Shown: piece after piece, positions 37,289 to 47,810 of the stretch
Position numbering within the stretch: the stretch's first letter is position 1
How the letters are laid out: each line of letters begins with the position of its first letter
Source: Ottelia alismoides
Taxonomy: Eukaryota; Streptophyta; Magnoliopsida; Alismatales; Hydrocharitaceae
Assembly (NCBI GenBank): GCA_037367405.1
Contig: JAZKJV010002325.1
Location: forward strand, 1 to 64,000
Direction of reading: 5' to 3'
DNA length: 64,000 nucleotides
The notes under the pieces: model-generated
What the model was told of the DNA's origin: nothing
Seen by the model: only the letters and a program-made list of their open reading frames with translations
Databases searched by the model: none
Translations under genes and position numbers: made by a program

Positions 37289-40200
37289 TGATGAATACCC
37301 ATTCATCACTCTTTATGCTGATATTTTAGCTACAAAAACCTTTGCAAATGCATGTAGATATATGTAAATATAAATAATTACCAAAAGCATGCATTGTGTA
37401 AAAACCTATAATTAGCATGTTTTTGTGCAAAAATAAAAGAATAAAGATTAAAAAGAAAAAGAGGGAAATATTTAGAATAAATATTGAGCAACCTAACTTA
37501 AGGGAGGGCTCAGCATGGGCCTGACCGCATAAAAGCCAAAGTAGAGGGAGATAGGGGATCTTGTGTAAATAATTATGCAAATAAAATAAAAATATTTTCC
37601 TCACCAAAAATACAGTTGTAAATATTTGTATATAGTGATAAAAGATAAAAACAAAACAAAAAGGTAAAAACCAAAAAGGTTAAAAATACCCTTTCATCAT
37701 TTACATAGACCATGCTCCTACATTGACTTAACCTTATAAATAAATAAAGTTACTTTCAAAACTTTTTGTAAATACTCTATGTTATGTATTGTAAATAAAA
37801 TAAGAAGAATCAAAACAAAAATCAAATAACAATTACAAAATTAAAAATATAAAAATACATTGTAGATATACCATGTATATAGATGTATGTATCTATTTAT
37901 CTTACCTATGTATATAAATAATAAAAACAAAATAAAAATGACCTTTTATTCCTTATTTTATAATGTAAATAAATAAAATATAAAATAAGGATAAAATTGT
38001 ATAAAAATAATAATTAAAAATAAAAAATCAAAACACTACACATTGTATATATACCTATATAGGGTACATACTATGTAAATACCTTATTTTTATTTCCAAA
38101 AAATAATTAAAAATCACCAAAAATTAGAAAAAAATAAAATAAAAATATTTCATGTTTTGGATTTTTGCTGATTCGGCCCCTAGCTATGTGTATTCGTCAC
38201 TTCTTGATTCAGCCACGTGGCCTTCAGCCATTGGCCCTGGGGGATGTTGACCGCCCGGTCAACTGGCCCCCCCAGGACCACTTTCCACGGACTCGCACAC
38301 CGGACTCCTCTTCTCGGATTTTTACCCGCTCGACCCGACTCCATCCCGCCTAAACCCCGGGTCCGACTCCTTCACGTCACACCCGAGACCCCCGCCGGAG
38401 CCTTCGCATCGGGATCCGTGCGCTACATCGCCCTACCCGCGCACTTCTTTCTAGATCATCCTCACGTATAAAGCCGAGCTCCGCCGCATTCATTGGGCAT
38501 CTTTGGCCATTTGCTTCATTCTCCAGTGAGCTCCAGAGAGAGAGAGAGGTGACAGCTTGCGCCTCGACCTGTTGCAGCGAGGAGAGGAGGCGAAAACCAT
38601 CGATCCGGCGAAGACTCCGCCGCAGCTCCGCCGCCTGAGCGAGCTCCGAGCCTCGGGCCGAGATGACCCTTGAGGCTATGACCGGGAGCTTCCCCAGCTC
38701 CAGCACAGTCTCCTCGACCACCCAGGTAGTCCCTTAGCTCCACCTTTCCGTTCAATTTCCATTTACCCCCAAATCTCGTCGTCGCCGTGTTTCGTCGATT
38801 CCGACCACCTCACACCTCCATTCGATCATCGAAATCCATCGTCACCTCCGCCTTCCTCCCGCGCACCTTCTCCATACCCCCATCCAACCCAGCTCGCACA
38901 GGAGCTGGGGTTCGGGCTCCTCCGCCTACCCCCCTCGCCGGAGCTCGCCCATATCGCACCACCGGCCACCTTCACCCACCTAACCGGGGTCGAGGCACTT
39001 TGCCCTCGACCCGCGAGTCTCCTGGTTTACTTTGCAGGTGCTTCCTAGCCCATCTGAGGGCTTGGGTCATTCGGGCCAGGAGCTTCACCTCCGCCGACCT
39101 CGCCGGAGCCCTCCAGGGCTCGGCTGGGTCATCGGAACCCACCATCAGCTGCGGAGCATCATCGCGGAGCTTCTCCGATCTCCAGAGGCAGCAGGGGAGG
39201 ATCCCAGCGCATGCACGAGGCCGGCGAAACTCGCCGGCCAACTGTTCTTCCAGCATCTTCCCCGACCGTCCGATCGTCCTCGACCTCCAGTTCTCATCCT
39301 GACCGTCCACTTGAGGAGATCCAGCCACCGTCAGATCTTGGAGAGGCGATCCGGACCGTCCGTTGCACGAGGTTTAGCCACCGAGAGCCTCACCCGTTCG
39401 ATCCCCCACGTGGCGTATCCTCGACCGTCCGATCGCTGCGAGGACCTCAGCGTTGGAGCACCACTCATTCCCAGCCATCCATCCACCCACGTGGCGCCCA
39501 TCCGTCGGCTCGACTTAATAAAGGGTAAATTACCCTTAGGCCCTTATCTTTGCGTTATTTCATATCAGTCCTGTAAATATTTAAATACGTTGTTTAGTTT
39601 AGGTTAAATTGCATAGTGGACCCTGAGCTTAAGTTTGCTTGCATTTATACCCCTGCCTATTGTGAGCCACGTGCTTCGTCACGTGTTTTGTTGGTGTATT
39701 TGCATCCTTTACCCTGGTAGTTCTGGTTGTTATGAAATGAATGAAATCTTTTTGATATTTGCATTTATGCCCCTATGAATGGTTTAATTTCGCATGTGCG
39801 TTTATTTGTGGGAAATTTGCGACATAGCCCCCTGGACTTTTGGTACGAGTTACCAATAGGTCCTCGGGACTTGTTTTCTTTACATCTAGGTCCCTGAGTG
39901 CCCCAGGCACGCGCTTGGCGCGTGACTTCTTGGGTTAATTGCACCTGGACCTCCAGAACTTTGGGTATTTGTACTTTGGTCCCTGTGCACAGTGCCCTCT
40001 TGTCATTTTTGAATAAAATATCAAATCACCTCCAAATTCGATGAAAATTTGACACATGACTCCTGCCATGGTGTAGGATTTTTGAGAATTTTTGAGGACA
40101 TTTCTGAGTTTATATGCTATTTTTAAAAATTCAAAAACATACATTTTTGCTACTGTCTAGAGTTAAAAACCCAAAAAAATATAAACCCCCCCCCAAAAAA

Positions 40201-40925
40201 TTCTATAAAAATTAGGTACTGTTTATTTTGTGTTCCTTGATTTTCTAGCCAATTTTGGCTATTTTTCACTGTTTAAAAACCATAAAAACTTAAAAACCCC
40301 TAAAAATTCTTTTAAATAACCTAAAAACCCAAAAACAATAATTTTGGTACTCAAATTTTCCTTATTTTACCTAGTTTACAGGAAAAATACCTCCAGGCCC
40401 TTTTAAGGTCCTTAGATATTTTATCTAGGGATTTTGGGCCTGGCTGGACAGTACCTTGCATTTTTACTACTGTTTGATTTTTAGAAAATAAAATATACAT
40501 CATAAAAATTCCAAAAATTCACCAAAAACATTAAAAAACATAAAAACATAAAAATATTTTTGTTTGAATTTTTGCTTGATTTTTGATGCATTAAATAATT
40601 TGTTGAAGTGTGATTGTCTTTCGTCTCTCTTATTTCCTTTACATCTTAAAAATCCAAAAAAATATATAAAAATAATCAAAAACCACTAAAAATCGGTTGT
40701 CTTTCATTTTATTCATTTCGACTACTTCGTAGGCCTCTCGGCCAATCCGTGCTCCTTGAGTTCGACCCTGGGTGCTATACCAGATTAATCTCATAGCAGG
40801 ACCGCTTGCTTCGTGCATGATTGATTTTATTAGTGGTTCATTTTTCTTGATTTAGCGCATTTGAGCGACCGAGGTCGCAACGACCATTTTTGTACCTTTA
40901 CCTTAGTCGTTCGGAACGCTCATCA
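37289..40925 (+). mobile_element. 5' LTR of the complete element (3637 bp)
   Basis: It begins TGATGAATACCCATTCATCA, itself an 8-bp-arm palindrome, and ends ACGCTCATCA. U3 is AT-rich to about 38160. The promoter has a perfect W-box-like pair at 38246-38263 and TATAAA at 38467. The GC-rich leader (38240-39530) holds several GACCGTCC motifs and an (AG)n run at 38534-38547. The second half is AT-rich with low-complexity 'aaaaacc' runs. GAGTTCGACCCTGGGTGC at 40759-40776 and GCTATACC shortly after are the conserved 3' motif. A 171-codon open frame in the leader is not counted as a gene. Confidence 0.95.
38246..38472 (+). promoter_or_regulatory. 5' LTR promoter: inverted W-box-like pair and TATA box
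   Basis: GTTGACCGCCCGGTCAAC (38246-38263) holds two inverted TTGACC elements, the consensus bound by WRKY factors. TATAAA is at 38467-38472, so transcription would start near 38500. The copy in the 3' LTR is at 52196-52213 with TATAAA at 52417. Function is inferred from motif and position only. Confidence 0.55.
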
Positions 40926-40928
40926 GAA

Positions 40929-40946
40929 TGGCACCGTTGCCGGGGA
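40929..40946 (+). other. Primer-binding site (Athila type)
   Basis: TGGCACCGTTGCCGGGGA starts three bases after the 5' LTR end. Athila elements use a site of this kind, complementary to a tRNA 3' end (reported as tRNA-Asp for Athila). Confidence 0.92.
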
Positions 40947-42295
40947 GCATGGCTTGGTAGTCGCTTTTTGAGTTTTCCGTGGCTTTTTGATTTTCGTGGC
41001 TTTTTGTATAGATTTTTGTATATATATTTTTTTCATATTTTCTGACAATAACATTGGACTGACCACTTATCTCTGTTTCTTGCGAGGGCCCGAGGATCGA
41101 GGCGGCCGATTTCGAGAAGCCGACGCAACCGCGAGACTCGGAGGCGGCTCCCTTCTGCACGGAGCCGCAGGAGAGAGCGAGAGAGAGAGTTGAGTGGGTG
41201 AGGTTAGATTAGGTTATTTGACTGTTATTGTAATAATACAGGGATTCAGACTAGACTTGGACTGGGTTGACCTAGCGGGTCTGTTTCGCCGAGCACCGGT
41301 GTGCTCGGGGGACCCTTAGGAGTTTTTCGCGGTTTTTGACGCGGTTTTCTTCTTCTTTTTACTGCCTTTTCTGGTGTTTACGCGGTTTTTGCTCGAGCCC
41401 CTAGACTTAGGAATTTCTGGTGATTGTGCCGTACTTAGTAGGATCCACACACCTAATTGATTATCTGTTCCCATAGAACGTTAATTGGATCTACTAATAA
41501 ATCAGTAATAAAAATAACTTAGTCGCTTTCCTGAGAGCCTACGCGCCGCGAGCCTGCCCCGTCAAGCGCTACTCCTGAACTGGACCTGTCGAGAAGAGGA
41601 GGGGTGGGTCTAGACCGGACTCTTTGGATCAAGGGCGAGTGACTGAGTTAGACGGTTCTTCGCTAGAAATTGCTCGTTTAGGACTCGGCTTTCCCATTGC
41701 ATCATATAGGTAGTTTCCTTTCTGCCTTTAAATTCTGCGCGGATCACTTGCATGTAGAGTGCTGGAGACAAGGTACGCATTTCTATCTCAGCATGCATCA
41801 TTGATTTCTCGCGCATCGGCTTTTTCGACTTCTCCCCCCTGTTTTGGATTAAATAATCAGGAGAACCGAAAAAATCGTTTGGCCGCTTGTTTTTATATGA
41901 AAAATATTAAAAAGAAAAACCATAAAATTGGGACTGGCTAAGACTATTGACCTTAAAAACCGCTCACCCTAAAAATTTTTATCTTGGGGAGAGCAACCTC
42001 CTCATTGTATGGTTTGGATGCGCGAGATAGTGACCCGCACCCTAGGTAGAGCCTCCCGGTGCTAGTCCTGACTGATTACCGACTCTTCCGTGCGAGCCAG
42101 TCGGTTGGGATAGCATCGGATATCCTAACAGGTCACGTAAGCGCTCTGATATTTTGTGTGTTCACCAAAATAAAATAGACAAGATAATTTGACTGAACTT
42201 TCACGGTCTTCAGCTCGCATTGCGTTGGTGAACCGGGGGTTTGTTTGTGATCATAGTTGACTCCAGATCTCATCCGCCTTACTCGCCAGATCAAG
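40947..42295 (+). other. Leader between PBS and gag
   Basis: 1.35 kb without a convincing gene. 41075-41200 is GC-rich with a (GA)n stretch. 41278-41320 ('ggtctgtttcgccgagcacc...') is conserved in the old leader at 10528. 41500-42130 contains several short out-of-frame ATGs. It resembles the long untranslated leaders of Athila elements; packaging or dimerisation signals would be expected here but cannot be pinpointed. Confidence 0.7.
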
Positions 42296-45144
42296 ATGAT
42301 GGGTAGACGATCTCTTAGGCAGACTTTGGCTGCACCGCTTTTGGGCACGTCTACCCGATCATCTAGGTTGGCCCGCGAGAGCCGAGACCAGCTCTCCGAG
42401 CCCGAGTACGACTCCGCCCTGTTCCCCCTCGACCCCCTTTCTTTTGGTACTGAGAGACATGAGCCCGAGGAGAGATTAGCAGATTTGACAGCACCTGAGT
42501 TGGGCTCATTTGATTTTGCAGACGTCGCCATGGCCGGCAGTTCAGACGATCACCCCGCAGGTCCACGAGGAGACCAGCATTTTGTACTGGACCAGGGGGC
42601 GATCAACTCCACCCTGATCGCATCACTTGAGACAGTTCAGCAGCAGTTACGTGATCAGTGGGCATTCATGATAGAGATGAGGCGAGAGTTGGAGAGGCTC
42701 AGAGCAGAGCGAGACCAGCAGAGCGAGCCTGAGGAGATACCAGATGCAGAGGCCGCAGCCGCAGCAGCAGCAGCAGCAGCCGCTGCCACCGCAGCGGCAG
42801 CTGCCGCGGCAGGAGGACCACCACGACCGATGTGGGAGTTGCACAACCCCGGATCGACTCTGATGCATCACTGGGTAGTAGTGCCCGCGATCGTGGGGGA
42901 CTTCAAGTTCCCCCCGAACACCTTGCAGTTGCTGCCCCGTTTCCACGGACTTGCCACTGAGGAGCCCCACCTCCACCTCCAGGAGTTCCTGATGATCTGC
43001 AACACTGTCCATGATCGCCATGTTGATCAGGACACGATTCGGATGATAGCCTTCCCTTTTTCACTGGCAGATAGAGCAGCCACCTGGCTGAAGCATCTAG
43101 GGAAGTTTGTCTACACCTGGGAGTAGCTCCGCACCGAGTACTTGAACAAGTACTATCCACTCGGGCGGACGAATGCAGCGAGGTCCCTGATCAGCAACTT
43201 CTCCATGTTCCCCAACGAGCAGTTTCACGAGGCATGGGAGAGGTTTCGAGAGCTCCTAGACAGATGCCCGCACCACGACATCTCCAAGCCGAACCTAGTT
43301 CAGAGCTTTTTCAGCGGGTTGACGCCAGAGCTCCAGGGTCTGGTGAACGCTTCTTGCGGGGGGTCCTACTTTGCCAAGGACCACGACCAGGACTGGGCCA
43401 TCTACGAGGAGATGGCCGAAAACTAATGGTGATGTCCCAGACCAGGTTGTATACTCAGAGACCCCAGCCATAGCAGCCAGGACCCGTGCAGTACCAGCGG
43501 ATAGCACGGGTAGATGCAGGTCCATCCAGTTCGTCCGCAGTCGCAGCAGCACAGGCAGAGTCATCCGCTGCGGACATGGGTATTATCAACGAGAAGTTGG
43601 ACCGCATGGAGCTGATTGAGAAGAAGCAGTGCCAGAGCATCACTCAGATGGAACAGATGGCACAGGTTCTAAGCGACATGAAGACCCAGCTCATGTGTCT
43701 CCAGGAGGCACAGACGGCTTCACAGCCCCATCTTCTGTCGCGAGGCGATACCGGCGGCAGCAGCAGCTCGTCCCAGCGCTCCAACTCCTCCCAGCAGCCT
43801 AGACAGGTTCACCTTGTACAGGCGGAGCCGTACCAGCAGCCGCAGCCTACCTACCAGTCCCCACCATCTCCAGACATGCAAATGGTGGTCTACCAGCCGG
43901 ATCAGCCTCTGGCCGTACTGCCGCCAGATCCCTTCGATGTAGAGCCGTTGATGGATGTCAACGGGATTTGGTATGACCGCCCTCAACCTGGGATCTGACG
44001 AGACCATCCCGGATTCAGGTGGGGGAATGGTGGTGCCCAGCCCCAGCAGCAGCCGCCAGGTCAGGGAGGGCAGTACTCCCAGCAGAGAGATCACCAGCAG
44101 CCGCAGCAGCAGCCCCCAGCATACCAGCAGCACCAGCCATCATCCTTCGGTCTGCGTCCCTATCATCAGCAGGGACAGTCGTGGAGACGTGAGTAGCAGG
44201 CTCACCCAGTTCAGCAGCAGCACCCTTCCTCATATCCCTCTCACCACCAGCAGCAGCTCCAGCAGCCTCAGCACCAGAGGGGCTACCCGTCAGGCTCCCA
44301 CAAGAGTCCCGCTTTGGATGACATCGCCCGCCTCCTCACGGACTAGCAGGCCACATTCAGACGGGAGATGGACGAGTTCCGCCAGGAGATGCGGGACTTG
44401 GTGAGAGGGAAGGCCGCCATTCCTGCCCAGATCGAGCCGAACCCGAACAACCTCAAGAGGAAATCTGAGCAGGTAGTACACACTGAGTTCGCCACTCCTA
44501 GTGACCCATTTGTTGATACATCCTCGGATCTATTTGATGTTGATTTTGTCATACTTAGGAGCGGTAGGACCCCAGCAGGAGGCGGCGCCTCATCTGAGCT
44601 TCACCACGAGGATACATCAGAGGCGCCACATGAGGAGGAGGAGAGCGGTACTGAGGCCACTCCAAATGATGATGGTGGCACTGATGCCACCAAGGATGTT
44701 GATTCCACCGGCGGTACTGAGGCCGCCGCTTCACCAGTTCGAGGAGGTGGTACTGACGCCACCAGTAGAGCCGAGCCAGCCCGCGGTCCTGATGCCGCAA
44801 GACGTCTACCAACAGCAGCAGCAGAGCCAGCCCGTGGTGGTACTGAGGCCACCGGTGTTTGTGTTGAGAGAGATGTTGTCTTTCCTCGCCTTGATGTATC
44901 TCAGAACTTTGGTTTGAATAAAGGAAAAGGTTTAGTTTCTTCTGGTCCCACTGTGGTGCATGATGTGTGTGTGTATCCGGTCATCGAACCGTCTAGGCCT
45001 TTTCCTAGTCCTTCATCTGAGAAGGACCCTGTGATCCCCTTCCCTAGAGCCCTTCAGATGGGGAAGGGGAAGAAAAAAGAAAATCCGAAAAAGAGAGAGC
45101 TTGAGGAGTTCAGCCAGAGCATGATCGATCGATTCCACATCTAG
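42296..45144 (+). pseudogene. gag: gag of the complete Athila element (broken frame)
   Basis: The structural capsid/nucleocapsid-type protein. I place the start at ATG 42296 (MMGRRSLRQT); a second ATG follows at once. Domains: N-terminal region; coiled-coil-like stretch (42630-42720); Ala-rich tract from GCA/GCC repeats (42752-42820); retrotransposon gag core (42830-43420) with PNTLQLLPRFHGL, FPFSLADRAATWLKHL and YYPLGRTNAARSLI; a second coiled-coil-like block (43585-43710); Gln/Ser-rich linker (43750-44330); then the VILRSGRT block and GGTDAT/GGTEAT repeats (44640-44870), ending in a basic segment (GKGKKKENPKKR). No CCHC zinc knuckle is seen. Breaks: TAG 43124, TAA 43424 with a frame change just after it, TAG 43471, TGA 43996, TAG 44194, TAG 44344, TAG 45142. 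After the shift the frame runs on into protease. Confidence 0.9.
44640..44870 (+). repeat. GGTDAT/GGTEAT coding repeats in gag C-terminus
   Basis: Six imperfect copies of a 15-18 bp unit (GGTGGTACTGAKGCCACC and variants), all in the same frame, encode Gly-Gly-Thr-Asp/Glu-Ala-Thr. Copies lie near 44646, 44675, 44712, 44748, 44783 and 44837. The same unit recurs twice at 45979-46022 in the protease-RT linker. Confidence 0.85.
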
Positions 45145-45975
45145 CTGACCCTCCAGGAGGCTTTGCAGCACATCCCCCTTCTCCAGCGTTCTTTGAGAGA
45201 CAGGACTACAGTCAGGAGGAGGAGGAGGAACCACACATCAGAGATCCATGTGCTGACGAAAGCCACGTGTTTTGCGATCCAGAACCGACTGCCAGCCAAG
45301 AGGCCAGATTCAGGGGCCCCGTATGTCAGATGCCAGATCAGTGAGCAGAGGTTCGACCGTACTCTACTAGATAGCAGATCGTCGATCAACCTTCTTCCGG
45401 CAGCCCTTCTCGACCGCTTCGAGTTGGGCACTCTTCGACAGAGCAGGACAGTCCTTCAGTTCGCTGATCGATCTGTCAAGAGGCCGAAGGGGTTATTACG
45501 AGATGTTATCGTCACGATTCAGGGTCTGAAATTCCCCGTGGACTTCGTAGTGTTGGACATGGAGATCCCTGAGTCAGTGGCCGATACCCCCATCATCCTT
45601 GGTCGTCCGTTTTTGGCCACTGCCAAGGCGGTGACTGATCATGATAGCGGGAAGGTGTACTTTCGCGTCGAGGGTGAAAGTATACAAATAGAGACGGTCG
45701 AGGACTACAGAGCTAGAGAGAGAACCCGCTCAGATGCGAGTACAGATTCAGAGCAGCTGACAGACACAGAGCCAGACATCCACCAGGACTGTGATTTTGT
45801 GATCACAGACGATGAGGCAACTTGGGCAGATCCTGCAGCACAAACCATCCTCTCATATTCAGATACAGCTGATGCCGAGATGACAGCAGAGGAGCGTCTG
45901 GAGAGCACAGCCCTGGTTCAGGATACCATAGAGGCAGCAGAGCCGGTCCTTGATCGTGACACGATGTTTAGTGAT
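45145..45975 (+). pseudogene. Aspartic protease region of the complete Athila element
   Basis: It is in frame with the gag C-terminal part, following the TAG at 45142. The fold is recognised by RRNHTSEIHVLTKATCF, RFDRTLLDSRSSINLLP, VDFVVLDMEIPES, PIILGRPFLATAKAV and HDSGKVYF. Retropepsins need Asp-Thr/Ser-Gly. Here the triad reads Asp-Ser-Arg (codon AGA at 45376-45378), whereas the old copy at 5037-5050 still reads Asp-Ser-Gly. A G-to-A change in a GGA codon would explain it. The protease is therefore predicted inactive. Downstream (45700-45975) is an acidic linker rich in Asp, Glu, Ser and Thr. Confidence 0.85.
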
Positions 45976-47810
45976 GGTGGTACTGAGGCCACCTTGTTTT
46001 CCGGTGGTACTGATGCCACCGCGATTGATACAGATCCCTCAGATTCAGAGTCTGATTGGGCCGATTGTTATGATCAGATGCCAGACCTCAGTCCACCTGA
46101 GCCTATAGATGAGGAGGAGGTAGATGCAGAGCCGAGCAGAGACAGTGCAGTTGAGCAGCCTTCTCCCGATCCAGTTTGCGAGAGTACGCTTTCACTTTCC
46201 CAGGCAGATTTGGCAGACTTAGCAGCTTTCACTCAGTTTCTTCCGCAGCCAGATTTGCCAGCACCCAGCATTCCAGAGCTGAAGCTGCTCCCTACTTCGC
46301 TGAAGTATCGATTCCTTGCGGGCGATCCAGAGATGTACCCAGTCATCATCTCCGCAGAGTTGACTGGAGAGCAAGAATCTCGTTTGATGGGGGTTCTTGA
46401 AAAGAACCGCAAGGCGATCGGATGGAGCGTAGCGGATCTCCATGGGATTAGTCCAGCAGTGTGCTCCCACCATATCTATCTCGAGGAGGGGGCGAAGCCG
46501 TCGCGTGAGTTCCAGCGGCGACTAAATCCCAACCTGAGAGAGGTTGTGATGAAGGAAATATCGAAATGGTGGAGTGCAGATTTTATTTATCCCATTTCCG
46601 ACTCCAAGTGGGTCAGCCCCTTGCATGTGGTGCCCAAGAAGACGGGCATCACGACTGTGATCAGTGAGTCGGGAGAGGAGATCGCTACACGAGTACCCAC
46701 CTCTTGGAGGGTTTGTGTTGACTACAGGAGACTCAACCAAGCCACCAAGAAGGACCATTTCCCCCTGCCTTTTATTGACCAGATCATTGAGAGACTGGCA
46801 GGGAATAGCCATTATTGTTTCCTGGATGGGTACTCGGGCTACAACCAAGTGGCCATCGCTCCTGAGGATCAGGAGAAGACCACCTTTACCTGTCCCTTCG
46901 GCACATATGCTTTTCGACGCATGCCATTTGGGCTATGCAACGCCCCTGCGACTTTTCAGAGGTGCATGCTGTCGATCTTTTCGGACATGGTAGGGGAGTG
47001 TTTAGAGGTCTTCATGGACGATTTCTCGGTCTACGGCGACGGATTCGACTCCTGTCTTGACTGCCTAGACCGAGTACTCCAGCGATGTATTGAGTATCAT
47101 TTGGTTCTATCTTGGGAGAAGAGTCACTTCATGGTGACTCAAGGGACGGTGCTTGGCCACATCATCTCCAACAAGGGCATGGAGGTTGATCCAACCAAGG
47201 TTGATGTCATTAGGAAACTCACACCGCCGTCCAATTTGAGGCAGCTACGGTCATTTTTGGGGCACGTTGGATTTTATAGGAGATTTATTCAGGATTTCAG
47301 CAAGATTGCCCGACCATTGACTGACCTCTTGACGAAAGACACCGAGTTCCTTGTCGATGACAAGTGTCTTTCGTCCTTTGCGATTCTCCAGCAGTGTGTT
47401 ATTGAGGCTCCTGTCCTCCAGCCGCCTGATTGGTCTCTCCCATTCGAGATCATGACGGACGCCCCCGATTTTGCCGTAGGGGCAGTGCTGGGACAGAGGA
47501 GGGATGGAGTTCCGTTTTCCATACACTACGCTAGCCGCACATTGGATTCCGCCCAGCGGAATTATACGGTCACAGAGAAGGAGATGCTAGCCGTAGTGTT
47601 TGCCCTGGAGAAGTTCAGATCGTATATCATTTGATCTAGAGTGACTTTGTTTACAGATCACACCGCCATCAGGTACCTCATGGCAAAGAAGGATGCCAAG
47701 GCCAGACTGACTAGATGGATCCTTCTACTCCAGGAGTTCGACATTGAGATTAAGGATAAGCCTGGAGTCAAGAATGTGGTGGCGGATCACCTCTCCCGTT
47801 TAGAGCAGCC
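45976..47810 (+). pseudogene. Reverse transcriptase and RNase H of the complete Athila element
   Basis: After an acidic linker with two more GGTEAT/GGTDAT repeats (45979-46022), RT runs from about 46380. Motifs in order: KWVSPLHVVPKK, VCVDYRRLNQATKKDHFPLP, FLDGYSGYNQVAIAPEDQEKT, MPFGLCNAPATFQRCM, EVFMDDFSVYGD (catalytic Asp-Asp at about 47014-47022), VLGHIISNKGMEVDP, LRSFLGHVGFYRRFI. RNase H begins at about 47440 with MTDAPDFAVGAVLGQ (first acidic residue), TEKEMLAVVFALEKF (Glu) and FTDHTAIRYL (Asp), so the catalytic acids are in place. A TGA at 47632 interrupts RNase H where a Gly codon would fit (one base, G to T). The remainder of the frame is open. An 'RT-only' product would be plausible up to 47631. 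Confidence 0.92.
45979..46022 (+). repeat. GGTEAT/GGTDAT repeat pair in the protease-RT linker
   Basis: Two copies of the same 18-bp unit found in gag, 1.1 kb downstream of the last gag copy and in the same frame. Confidence 0.85.

Noticed and set aside
38787..39302. 171-codon open frame in the GC-rich core of both LTRs (also 52737-53252)
   Set aside because: The two LTR copies differ by frame-changing indels inside it, there is no good ATG and no recognisable domain. GC-rich, stop-poor leader sequence explains it.
42752..42820. Long Ala/GCA-GCC repeat as a possible expanded microsatellite locus
   Set aside because: It is an imperfect coding repeat in gag rather than a pure microsatellite.
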